Part shown: positions 46,507 through 54,996 of the stretch, one piece after another
Numbering within the stretch: the stretch's first letter is position 1
How the letters are laid out: every line of letters begins with the position of its first letter
Assembly (NCBI RefSeq): GCF_000714815.1
Contig: NZ_JMIH01000022.1
Span: forward strand, 310,001-374,000
DNA length: 64,000 nt
Direction: 5' to 3'
Source: Anditalea andensis
GTDB lineage: Bacteria; Bacteroidota; Bacteroidia; Cytophagales; Cyclobacteriaceae
Translations under genes and position numbers: made by a program
Notes under the pieces: model-generated
Seen by the model: only the letters and a program-made list of their open reading frames with translations
Database searches by the model: none
What the model was told of the DNA's origin: nothing

Positions 46507-46585
46507 TTTAGGTTTCTGAAGGTTCTAATGATTGATTTATAACATTTCTGATCCATTTTTAAAAGAGAAGATACAAATTTCCAAA

Positions 46586-47461
46586 ATGAATATAACTGTC
46601 CATGGTTTAAGTTTTCAAAAAGAATTTATTCCATACATAGAGCAATTACTGTCGGTTTTGCACCATCACGGTGCAAAGATTTTTTTCACAGAGCCATTTT
46701 ATAAGTTTCTAAAAAAAACAGGTGTAGAGTCATCTGAATCAGAAATTCTAACTCAAAGGGAAGGGCTTTCGGTTATGGATTTTGTCATATCCGTAGGAGG
46801 GGATGGTACCTTTTTGGATACTGTGGCCCTTGTCGGTGAATATGAAGTCCCTATAGTCGGCATCAATACCGGTAGATTGGGCTTTCTGGCTACTATAGCT
46901 AAAGAAGAGGTAGAAAAAGCCATACAGGTCCTGTTTGATAAGCAGTTTACGGTCGAAGACAGGGCTTTGATAGGGCTGGATGCTGATAGGACGCTTTTTA
47001 ACGGGATTTCATACGGTCTGAATGAATTTACCATCCATAAAAGGGACACCTCTTCTATGATCACTGTGCACACATATATAGATGGAGAATACCTGAATAG
47101 TTACTGGGCTGACGGCCTTATTATATCTACGCCCACAGGTAGCACGGGGTATTCACTCAGTTGTGGAGGCCCCTTAATATCTCCGGTGGCCAAAAATTTT
47201 GTACTCACCCCGGTAAGCCCGCACAATCTTAATGTGCGTCCCATGATCGTGTCCGACGACAGCAAGATCACCTTTAAGATAGAAGGTAGGAGCAAGAAAT
47301 TTTTGGTATCGCTGGACTCAAGATCTACTGCGGTAGACGCCAAAATCCAGCTTACGGTCAGGAAAGAAAAGTTTGTAGCCAAGTTGGTAAAGTTTTATGA
47401 CTATAATTTTTTTGATACCTTACGTCAGAAATTGAACTGGGGATTTGATATGCGGAATTGA
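46586..47461 (+). CDS. nadK: NAD kinase
   Basis: 291 residues from ATG 46586. It phosphorylates NAD+ to NADP+. Motifs: SVGGDGTFLDTVALVGEYEV (GGDG), GINTGRLGFLATI, NEFTIHKRD and the substrate block STPTGSTGYSLSCGGPLISP. An extension back to 46532 is open but not conserved. Confidence 0.95.
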   Translation: MNITVHGLSFQKEFIPYIEQLLSVLHHHGAKIFFTEPFYKFLKKTGVESSESEILTQREGLSVMDFVISVGGDGTFLDTVALVGEYEVPIVGINTGRLGFLATIAKEEVEKAIQVLFDKQFTVEDRALIGLDADRTLFNGISYGLNEFTIHKRDTSSMITVHTYIDGEYLNSYWADGLIISTPTGSTGYSLSCGGPLISPVAKNFVLTPVSPHNLNVRPMIVSDDSKITFKIEGRSKKFLVSLDSRSTAVDAKIQLTVRKEKFVAKLVKFYDYNFFDTLRQKLNWGFDMRN

Positions 47462-47562
47462 TGAGGAGACATCAGTCACCGGTCATCCTCTTAACATATA
47501 TTAACCCTGAAAATACCAATGTGTGTTTTTAATTCGTTTACTACTTTATAAATTGCGATGCC

Positions 47563-48324
47563 TTGAAAAAAGCCAGATTTCTCAACCTGTGTTTCGGGAT
47601 ACTGTTTGGATCCCTATTGCTACTGTCCATGACTGATGCATCTGCACAACAATACGAGGTGGGCTTGGGTCTTGGAGGCGCTACATATACCGGGGATATC
47701 ATCCGGCATGTAGATCCTACTCAGATCGGTATTCAAGGTACGTTATTTGGCAGACGAAATTTTGACAATGTATGGAGTGTAAGGGGTGGTCTTGCATTTG
47801 CCCGTTTAAACGGGGCAGATGAGAAGCGTCCTATAGATGCCATGGCCATCCAAAGAGATGCCTATTTCCAAGGCTCTGCATTGGAAGCACATATCCTGGC
47901 CGAATACCATTTTCTAGATTACCTGTCTCCGCAGTCCGCCTTTAGGTTCTCGCCATTTGCTATGTTTGGGCTGGGTTATACCTTTTTTTCCGGAAGAGGG
48001 AATGGTGGTCCTGAACCAGATGGCCGCTATAGTGTAGGAACTCCGGTCATCCCTATTGGGGCGGGGGTGAAATACAAGCTTAGAGATAGGCTGTTTATGA
48101 CCGTGGAGGCGGGCATAAGGGCTACCTTTACCGACTATTTGGATAAGATCGAGCACAACACAGTATATCTGGAAAGATTTATTCCTGACCCAGATAATCC
48201 TGGAATGAATATGGTAAATCCGGCAGGCTTAAATTACGGATCTAGGGACGATAAGGACTGGTATTATTTTTTGGGCGTGACACTCAGCTATTCCTTCCAT
48301 CAGGTGAAATGCTTTAGTTATTAA
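47563..48324 (+). CDS. PorG-like outer-membrane beta-barrel protein (TTG start)
   Basis: 253 residues starting at TTG 47563, which gives the signal peptide KKARFLNLCFGILFG...ASAQ; no in-frame ATG precedes the signal. The body is an eight-stranded-barrel type (GLGLGGATYTGDI, LAEYHFLDYLSPQSAFRFSP, PIGAGVKYKLRDRLFMTVEA). Its place between nadK and uppS-bamA-ompH matches porG of Porphyromonas gingivalis, a type IX secretion component. T9SS function is inferred from position and fold. Confidence 0.8.
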   Translation: MKKARFLNLCFGILFGSLLLLSMTDASAQQYEVGLGLGGATYTGDIIRHVDPTQIGIQGTLFGRRNFDNVWSVRGGLAFARLNGADEKRPIDAMAIQRDAYFQGSALEAHILAEYHFLDYLSPQSAFRFSPFAMFGLGYTFFSGRGNGGPEPDGRYSVGTPVIPIGAGVKYKLRDRLFMTVEAGIRATFTDYLDKIEHNTVYLERFIPDPDNPGMNMVNPAGLNYGSRDDKDWYYFLGVTLSYSFHQVKCFSY

Positions 48325-48405
48325 TTAATTGGCTATTAGAATAGATAATTAAAAAAGAAATGGCATTTTTGTACCTCTAAAATTTACAGTTCGGATTAAG
48401 AAAGA

Positions 48406-49143
48406 ATGATCGAAGCGATAGACAAGGACAGAATCCCCCGTCATATAGCGGTAATCATGGATGGCAACGGGCGCTGGGCGCAAAACAAAGGAGCCATGCG
48501 TGTATTTGGGCATAAAAATGCACTCACAGCAGTGAGGGATACCATAGAAGGGGCTGCCAGCCTGGGCGTGGAGTACCTTACCATGTATGCCTTTTCCACT
48601 GAAAACTGGGCAAGGCCCCAAGATGAAATCAGTGCACTGATGGAAATACTGATTAACAGTATAGCCAGCGAGGCACCCACCATGATGAACAATAATATCC
48701 AGCTATCTGCTATAGGAGACATCTCAAGCTTACCAATAAAGTGCCAAAAGAACCTAAGGGCTGTCATGAAACAGACTTCTGTAAACACGGGCCTGACAGT
48801 TATACTGGCGCTGAGCTATAGTGGAAGATGGGAGATAGAGCAGGCTATAAAGCACATCGTCAAAAAAGTAGTCAACCAAGAACTGTCAGAGGGAGATATC
48901 AACCAAGAACTGATTGCTGCCCATCTGACTACAAAGCATATACCTGATCCAGAATTGCTGATCAGGACCAGCGGAGAGTTGCGCATTAGCAATTTTCTAA
49001 TTTGGCAAATGGCTTATACGGAGCTGTATTTTACAGATGTCCTGTGGCCGGACTTTAGAAAAGAGCACTTGTTTGAAGCAATACTCGATTATCAGAAAAG
49101 AGAGAGGCGCTTCGGAAAGACAGGTGCGCAGATTAAATCATAA
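48406..49143 (+). CDS. uppS: Undecaprenyl diphosphate synthase (isoprenyl transferase)
   Basis: 245 residues. Signature HIAVIMDGNGRWAQNKGAMR at the N-terminus and LLIRTSGELRISNFLIWQMA near the C-terminus. It elongates farnesyl diphosphate with isopentenyl diphosphate to make the lipid carrier of cell-wall synthesis. Immediately followed by repeat copy R4 and bamA. Confidence 0.95.
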   Translation: MIEAIDKDRIPRHIAVIMDGNGRWAQNKGAMRVFGHKNALTAVRDTIEGAASLGVEYLTMYAFSTENWARPQDEISALMEILINSIASEAPTMMNNNIQLSAIGDISSLPIKCQKNLRAVMKQTSVNTGLTVILALSYSGRWEIEQAIKHIVKKVVNQELSEGDINQELIAAHLTTKHIPDPELLIRTSGELRISNFLIWQMAYTELYFTDVLWPDFRKEHLFEAILDYQKRERRFGKTGAQIKS

Positions 49144-49261
49144 TTTGGTGAAATCGAGCATGAGCAAAAGCTCACACACCGGGATGATTATATCAATTGT
49201 GAGATTTCATCCCGACAGTCGGTACGGGACAAGTTATGACCTTTGAAAAGAAAATTTACAG
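49144..49261 (+). repeat. Dispersed leader repeat, copy R4 (upstream of bamA)
   Basis: 118 bp occupying the whole gap between the uppS stop (49143) and the bamA ATG (49262). GTGAAATCGAGCATGAGCA, AAAGCTCACACACCGGGATG, GTGAGATTTCATCCCGACAG, TCGGTACGGGACAAGTTATG, ACCTTTGAAAAGAAAATTTA, CAG. GAGCAAAAGCTC forms a small hairpin. Confidence 0.9.
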
Positions 49262-51994
49262 ATGAAAAGAATTTTAGTAGTGCTATTTTTCCTTCTTTAT
49301 GCAGGAATGACCGAAGGCCAGATCCGCTTGGGCCAGAGCAGGTATTCCAGCGCAAAGCCGGTAGATATTTTAGAACTGGATTATAGTAAGCCCCGATCCT
49401 TTAGGATAGCGGAGATATCTGCAGTAGGATTGGCCACCTTAGATGAAAATGCTATAGTTTCTTTATCGGGCTTAAGGGTAGATGATAAAATTACAGTGCC
49501 AGGTGACCAGATATCCAATGCCCTTAAAAAATTGTGGGGACAGGGTATTATAGGTGATGTGAAGATTTTGGTCACCAAGATAGAAGGAGATGATATCCAT
49601 CTTCTTTTAGACCTGACAGAAAGACCCCGCTTTAGTCGGGTAGAATTTACAGGGGTAAATAAGACCCAGGAAAGTGAACTCAGAGACAAAGTTAAAATCC
49701 GCGGACGGGTAGTAAGGGATGATGTGCTGAACAACGCCCAGCGGACCATCAGGCAATATTTCGTAGATAAAGGATTTTTAAACACCGAAGTAAAAGTAGT
49801 ACAGGTACGGGATACCACCCTTCCAAATTCCGTATTGCTGCGTTTTGATGTAGCCCGTAATTCCAAGGTAAGGATCAATGAGATCGCTATTTCCGGAAAT
49901 GAGAACATCTCTGATCGTAGGATCAAGGGCAAAATGAAAAATACCAATGAGCATGCACGTGTTCATTTCTTCAAAGACCTTTATTCTAGATTGACCAATG
50001 CCAGAGCAAGGGATGTGAAAGAAGCCATCGTCTATAGGAATCCTGTAAGCGATGAGGATGTCAAGACTTATATCAATAAAAATTTCAAGCTCAACTTTTT
50101 TAATTCTTCTAAATATGTAGGCAGGGAGTTCAGAGAGGACCAGGATAATGTGGTGAACTTTTATCAGACCAGGGGCTATAGAGATGCGGAAATCCTTCGG
50201 GATTCTGTCTATGCGTTTGGCCAAAATACCATCAATATCAACATGGATATTTCCGAAGGGAACCAGTATTATTACAGAAACATAACATTTCAGGGTAATT
50301 ATATACATAGTGATGATGTGCTCATGGCCAAACTTGGGATCAGTAAAGGGGACATCTATAATAAAGAGAGATTAGAGAAACGTTTAAATTATGACCCGCA
50401 GCGCGGGGATGATGTGAGTTCACTTTATCAGGATGATGGTTATCTATTCTTTAATATAGATCCAGTAGAGGTCAATGTGCAGGGAGATTCCATTGATATG
50501 GAAATGAGAATATTTGAAGGCCCTCAGGTTACGGTAAACAGTGTTTCGATAGAAGGTAACGAAAGAACCAGTGACCATGTGGTCATGAGGGAGATCAAAA
50601 TTTTGCCTGGGCAAAAGTTTAACAGGGCAGCTTTGGTAAGGACGATCAGAGAACTATCCCAGTTGGGCTATTTCGATCCCGAGAACATTGATCCTGACAT
50701 GAGGCCTAATTTTGAAGACGCTACTGTAGACATTATTTTTAAACTGGAAGAAAGACCCAATGATCAGATTGAACTTTCCGGTGGTTGGGGCGGGTTTATG
50801 GGTTTTGTGGGTACTGTTGGATTGGTTTTCAATAACTTTTCTATTAAAAATATCGGAAAGTTTGATAAATGGAGACCCCTCCCGGTAGGTGATGGCCAAA
50901 AGCTTTCCCTGCGGGTCCAGGCCAATGGACGTTTCTTCCAAAACTACAGTATGTCGCTGACAGAGCCTTGGTTTGGTGGGAAAAAGCCCAATGCACTTAG
51001 CATCAGTATTAACCATTCGGTTCAGAGACAAATCAACAGGGGCATTGGAGGATTAGGCCTTGGAGGTATGGGCCTTGGAGGCGGCATGCAGGGAAATATA
51101 GGTGACGAACTTGGGTTCTTTAAAATTACTGGAGCGACACTTGGCCTGGCCAGAAGGGTTACCTGGCCGGATGATTACTTCTTTTTCAGTAATTCCCTCC
51201 AGTTTCAGATTTATGAATTTAATAATTATGGCAATTTTTTTGGACTTTCTTATAATACCGGTAGAGCGAACAGCTTAGCCTGGAATACTACTGTCTCAAG
51301 AAATAACGTAGATAGCCCCATATTCCCTAGGTTTGGATCTAATATATCACTTAGTACCAGCTTTACCCCACCTTACGCTACTTTAAATCCAAACATAGAC
51401 CGGGAGTCACCTGATGAGGAACGCTTCAAATGGCTGGAATACCATAAGTGGATGTTTGACGCCTCATTTTATACCCCAGTACTGGGGATGAACAAACTTG
51501 TGGTCAGTGCAAGGACCCATATGGGCTATCTGGGCTCTTATGGAAGTGGGGTGGGGATGATTCCACTAGAACGATTTGTAATGGGGGGTGACGGAATGAC
51601 CTTTAATAACTTTGCACTTGGACGTGAGATCATAGGACTGAGAGGATATGAAAACCAAGTCATACAAGGTGGGGATACCCCTGGCTCTCAGGGGGGCGGC
51701 GGAGGCGGTGTCGCCTATAACAAGCATGTCATGGAATTAAGGTTCCTGGTATCGCCTAATCCATCAGCTACGATATTCCTGTTGGGCTTTGCTGAGGCAG
51801 GGAATGTCTGGGACAGTTATGCTAATTTCAATCCTTACAACCTGAGAAAGTCCGCTGGATTAGGGGCTAGGATATTTATGCCGGCCTTTGGTTTATTGGG
51901 TATTGATTGGGGTTATGGATTCGATCCGGCACCGGGCTCAAGAACACCAAGTGGTGCGCAGTTCCACTTTACCATCGGACAGCAGTTTAGATAA
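49262..51994 (+). CDS. bamA: Outer membrane assembly factor BamA
   Basis: 910 residues, signal peptide ending at TEGQ. Five POTRA modules over about 50-470 (for example FRIAEISAVGLATLDENAIV, FSRVEFTGVNKTQESELRD, TVNSVSIEGNERTSDHVVMR), then the Omp85 barrel from about 500. A glycine-rich loop (GGLGLGGMGLGGGMQGN) sits in the barrel near residue 600 and a second (QGGGGGGV) near 815. It inserts outer-membrane proteins. Expression appears to depend on the leader repeat R4 or on uppS readthrough. Confidence 0.95.
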   Translation: MKRILVVLFFLLYAGMTEGQIRLGQSRYSSAKPVDILELDYSKPRSFRIAEISAVGLATLDENAIVSLSGLRVDDKITVPGDQISNALKKLWGQGIIGDVKILVTKIEGDDIHLLLDLTERPRFSRVEFTGVNKTQESELRDKVKIRGRVVRDDVLNNAQRTIRQYFVDKGFLNTEVKVVQVRDTTLPNSVLLRFDVARNSKVRINEIAISGNENISDRRIKGKMKNTNEHARVHFFKDLYSRLTNARARDVKEAIVYRNPVSDEDVKTYINKNFKLNFFNSSKYVGREFREDQDNVVNFYQTRGYRDAEILRDSVYAFGQNTININMDISEGNQYYYRNITFQGNYIHSDDVLMAKLGISKGDIYNKERLEKRLNYDPQRGDDVSSLYQDDGYLFFNIDPVEVNVQGDSIDMEMRIFEGPQVTVNSVSIEGNERTSDHVVMREIKILPGQKFNRAALVRTIRELSQLGYFDPENIDPDMRPNFEDATVDIIFKLEERPNDQIELSGGWGGFMGFVGTVGLVFNNFSIKNIGKFDKWRPLPVGDGQKLSLRVQANGRFFQNYSMSLTEPWFGGKKPNALSISINHSVQRQINRGIGGLGLGGMGLGGGMQGNIGDELGFFKITGATLGLARRVTWPDDYFFFSNSLQFQIYEFNNYGNFFGLSYNTGRANSLAWNTTVSRNNVDSPIFPRFGSNISLSTSFTPPYATLNPNIDRESPDEERFKWLEYHKWMFDASFYTPVLGMNKLVVSARTHMGYLGSYGSGVGMIPLERFVMGGDGMTFNNFALGREIIGLRGYENQVIQGGDTPGSQGGGGGGVAYNKHVMELRFLVSPNPSATIFLLGFAEAGNVWDSYANFNPYNLRKSAGLGARIFMPAFGLLGIDWGYGFDPAPGSRTPSGAQFHFTIGQQFR

Positions 51995-51995
51995 T

Positions 51996-52529
51996 ATGTT
52001 AAATCGTCTAAAATTATTACTTTTGTTCAGTGTATTGTCGTATACTTCGATAAATATATCATTGGCTCAAAAGATAGGTTATGTAGACTCGGAGTATATA
52101 TTGAACAAACATCCTGAATACAAAACCATACAGGAGGAGATCACTGCCATAGGGGCAGAGTGGAGAAAAGAGGCACAAAGTTTGACAAAGGAGATCCAGG
52201 AAATGTACAATGCATTAAAGGCAGAAGAAGTTTTGCTGACAGAGGAAATGTACGAAGAAAGAACTGCCAAGATCAGGGAGAAAGAAACGGCCGCCAATGC
52301 TTTCAATAACAGGGTATTTGGGACCAACGGCCAGTATTACCAAAAGCAGGCAGAACTCCTACAACCTTTGCAGTCCAAGATATTTGACGCCATAGAGCGG
52401 GTTTCCCGTAAAAACAATTTGGCCATCTTATTTGATAAGGCATCTGGTCTGTCGATGATCTATACCGATCCAAGGCATGATTATTCTGACTTTGTCATAG
52501 AAGAATTAGGAATAGAAGAAAACAAATAA
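51996..52529 (+). CDS. OmpH/Skp-family periplasmic chaperone
   Basis: 177 residues from ATG 51996, 1 bp after the bamA stop. Signal peptide ending at ISLAQ, then KIGYVDSEYILNKHPEYKTI, a long helical coiled-coil arm (KAEEVLLTEEMYEERTAKIR) and a C-terminal strand AILFDKASGLSMIYTDP. Trimeric Skp-type chaperone for nascent outer-membrane proteins. Confidence 0.9.
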   Translation: MLNRLKLLLLFSVLSYTSINISLAQKIGYVDSEYILNKHPEYKTIQEEITAIGAEWRKEAQSLTKEIQEMYNALKAEEVLLTEEMYEERTAKIREKETAANAFNNRVFGTNGQYYQKQAELLQPLQSKIFDAIERVSRKNNLAILFDKASGLSMIYTDPRHDYSDFVIEELGIEENK

Positions 52530-52552
52530 ACAATTAAATTAAAAACCAGATT

Positions 52553-53098
52553 ATGAAAGCAAGAATTATCCTTTCAGCAATTGCTATATTTTGCTTAGGA
52601 TTCGTAGCCCAGGCTCAGACAAATGTTAAGATCGGCTATACCAATATCGATTACATCATGGACTTGATGCCTGAAATGGAGCAGATAGGTGCCGATATCC
52701 AAGATTACAGTGGTCAGTTGCGAACTCAGGTACAGACTAAATCTCAGGATTTTCAAAGACAGGTACAATCTTATCAGCAGTCTGCCCCTACCATGACAGA
52801 TGAAGCAAGGACTCAAAAGGAACAACAGTTGCAAAAATTACAGGAAGATATCCAGCAGTTTGAGCAGGATGCGCAGACTTCTTACCAAAGAAAACTTCAG
52901 GAGCTATTAGAGCCTGTTCAGACTAAAGTTTTCAATGCAATCAACGCTGTGGCTGCTGAAAACAATTATACCCATGTATTCTCAGAAACAGCAGGACAGG
53001 CACCTGTATTGCTTTATACCAAAGATGATGACAACTTTACAGATTTGGTATTGGCTAAATTGGGCGTAACGCCTCCTGCCAGACCAGCTGCTAATTAA
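52553..53098 (+). CDS. OmpH/Skp-family periplasmic chaperone, second copy
   Basis: 181 residues. Signal peptide ending at AQAQ, then VKIGYTNIDYIMDLMPEMEQ, a Gln-rich coiled coil (about 60-115) and the C-terminal VFSETAGQAPVLLYTKDDDN. Tandem OmpH genes after bamA are usual in Bacteroidota. Ends with a strong terminator. Confidence 0.9.
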   Translation: MKARIILSAIAIFCLGFVAQAQTNVKIGYTNIDYIMDLMPEMEQIGADIQDYSGQLRTQVQTKSQDFQRQVQSYQQSAPTMTDEARTQKEQQLQKLQEDIQQFEQDAQTSYQRKLQELLEPVQTKVFNAINAVAAENNYTHVFSETAGQAPVLLYTKDDDNFTDLVLAKLGVTPPARPAAN

Positions 53099-53122
53099 TA
53101 GGTAATAAAATATATATTTATA

Positions 53123-53158
53123 AAAAAAAGCCTGATTTATACGGATCAGGCTTTTTTT
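53123..53158 (+). terminator. Terminator of the bamA-ompH operon
   Basis: AGCCTGAT and ATCAGGCT (stem extended by A/T pairs, 53123-53136 with 53145-53158), 8-nt loop, seven T residues. Confidence 0.92.
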
Positions 53159-53588
53159 AATTAATAGACTCTTTTAAATTATTATAATATTTATTATTTG
53201 CACACCACACCACTGATATTCGCTTTATGTATTTTTTAGATATACTAAAGGTTATGGTGATTAAGCATAAAAGTAATAATTCATGATTTAAGCACTGCAG
53301 CCTGATCAGATGGTCCACATCTTAAAACCATCCACTCATGGAAACTTGGAAAAGAGCGGATAGATGCAGGCTAAGAATTTTTTCAACAGACCGATATAAT
53401 CTTCCAGGAACAGGGATTTATACCAGAGCCATTTCAGCTATAAATGTAGCGGCGATTTATTCTCTGCTCATGTATGGCAGCACTGGGAACGGTAATTTTT
53501 GTGGTATTGACCTGAAGACGGAAGAAATCAGATCATGAAAGTAGTAAACAGGATCAACAAGATTATTATATTATAAAACAATAATGCT
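53159..53588. other. Accessory region without a confident gene
   Basis: About 430 bp. A 66-codon plus-strand frame at 53338-53538 begins METWKRADRCRLRIFSTD but has no family features; I regard it as unproven. It adjoins two gene relics. Confidence 0.35.
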
Positions 53589-53800
53589 ATAAAAACTTTA
53601 AGAATAGTAAGCCTATTGGCTTTAATTATATTGTTTTTCTTCCTGTGATCTCGGTACCATGAATTAACCACCAGAGTCTATTTGATATAATTTATACTTG
53701 AGCTTTCAGGATGTTTCAGGAAATGATCTGGTAAAAGGAATTGATTACACTACTTCATTAGAAACTGTGATGGATTCATAATATACATTGGATATTATTG
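53589..53800 (+). pseudogene. Bacteroidota lipoprotein remnant
   Basis: Reads IKTLRIVSLLALIILFFF as a signal peptide, then after a one-base frameshift CDLGTMN (lipobox Cys), stop, PPESI, stop, then YNLYLSFQDVSGNDLVKGID and a final stop. The block LSFQD-SGNDLVKGI is familiar from small lipoproteins of this phylum. Several stops and no start codon make it non-functional. It abuts a broken transposase at about 53800, so it was probably disrupted by an insertion. Confidence 0.5.
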
Positions 53801-54316
53801 TTTGCTGCTTTTCAAAAACCCATTCACAGCATTACCAGAGCAATTTGACATCTGTTGGGTATCTGATGTATGATTCGTAACAAGAGGCATCCATCAGAAG
53901 TACATGGCTGTTGTTGACATCATGCTACCAGTGACTGATAAGAACCTCCTGTATTTTTTTCCATTCACAGTGTTTTTCAATAGGATTCTGGTCATGTTGG
54001 TCATTTCCTTTATCTGCTGGTTATCGGCAAGCACCTTACCGCAGAAGTACTGCAGGGACCAGTCCGGATTGTAACGCCCCAGCAGCTGTCGGTCACTGAC
54101 GTTAAGATAGGCTTTCAGAAACATGAGTGCAAAAATTCCTTTGCCACCGAACCAGCAGGCGCCCCTTCGGGAAGGTTTCGTCTTAAGACAGGCCACAAGG
54201 TCGTCCCATGGTATGGGATCATGTACCTGTCCCAGCAATATACTCTTGAAAAAGTGATATTTTGGAGAATATCTATCGAAATCTTTGAAAAGTGGAAGCG
54301 GGTATATACCTTTCAT
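53800..54316 (-). mobile_element. Broken IS transposase
   Basis: Starts at ATG 54316 with about 120 good residues (FKSILLGQVHDPIPWDDLVA, KGIFALMFLKAYLNVSDRQL, RYNPDWSLQYFCGKVLADNQ). It then loses frame and continues in another as MDASCYESYIRYPTDVKLLW, a stop and WVFEKQQT, reaching about 53800. This resembles a DDE transposase of the IS1182/IS5 kind (family uncertain). About two thirds of the protein is missing. The 5' side has an inverted repeat at 54353-54394. Confidence 0.7.
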
Positions 54317-54352
54317 AGTATTGTTGTTTTGCAACATTAAAATACAAAAAAG

Positions 54353-54394
54353 AAAACCCCGAAAAAAGCCTTAAACAGCTGATTCCGGGGTTTT
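54353..54394. repeat. Inverted repeat upstream of the broken transposase
   Basis: AAAACCCCG (54353-54361) and CGGGGTTTT (54386-54394) flank a 24-bp centre. It could be the left end structure of the insertion sequence or a terminator for incoming transcription. Confidence 0.6.
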
Positions 54395-54880
54395 TGTGTT
54401 ATTATTTTTTTAAGAATTTATCTGAAAATCAAGAACTTGTAATTATATCAAGAATCCCTAGGTATACTACCAGGTAATACAAATGAATTTTAGCTCGGAG
54501 TATTGGATCAAAATACAATGCCGCACTCGCAGGTTTTAATCAAATTGTAATTCCATTATTACCGATGTAATCGGTAACTTTTACTGATCGCTATTTTAAA
54601 AAGTTACCATGCTTTTATATTGATTGCAATATGCAAAACTATATATATAAGGCAACCGTCATTTTCAAATTACATTACACTAATCTTTTTTTTCATTATG
54701 ATATTTAGTTGAGGGAAAATTACCGTAATATATTAGCCCTACCTATACGACATTAATAAACAAAATTCTGGGTTATAATTGACTATTGATGAATTATTTA
54801 TTTAAAGTATTTAAGGGTTTTAATTTTTTTTCAGTTGGAACAATTATTTTTGATTTTTCTATTCCCCTCTTTAAACATTC
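54395..54880. other. AT-rich region upstream of repeat R5
   Basis: About 490 bp, no convincing gene; an open frame from 54786 runs into the repeat and ends there, so it is an artefact. A perfect 8-bp hairpin TTACCGAT-gta-ATCGGTAA sits at 54559-54577 followed by CTTTT. Confidence 0.45.
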
Positions 54881-54996
54881 TATGAAATCAAGCATGATAA
54901 AAACTTCCCAAACTGTGATGATTATAATCATGTGCGATATCACCCCGGCCTCCGCTACAGGACAAATTATGGCCTTTGAAAAACAATTATAAACAG
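54881..54996 (+). repeat. Dispersed leader repeat, copy R5 (upstream of the TonB receptor)
   Basis: 116 bp. TATGAAATCAAGCATGATA, GTGATGATTATAATCATG, ACAGGACAAATTATGGCC, TTTGAAAAACAATTATAAAC, AG, then ATG 54997. The most diverged 5' half of the gene-linked copies but a perfectly kept 3' block. Confidence 0.85.

Noticed and set aside
49037-49246. 69-codon frame overlapping the uppS end and R4
   Set aside because: It combines an alternate frame of uppS with repeat sequence; no independent support.
54786-54992. 68-codon plus-strand frame before the TonB receptor
   Set aside because: Its second half is the dispersed repeat R5 and its first half has no coding features; openness is accidental.
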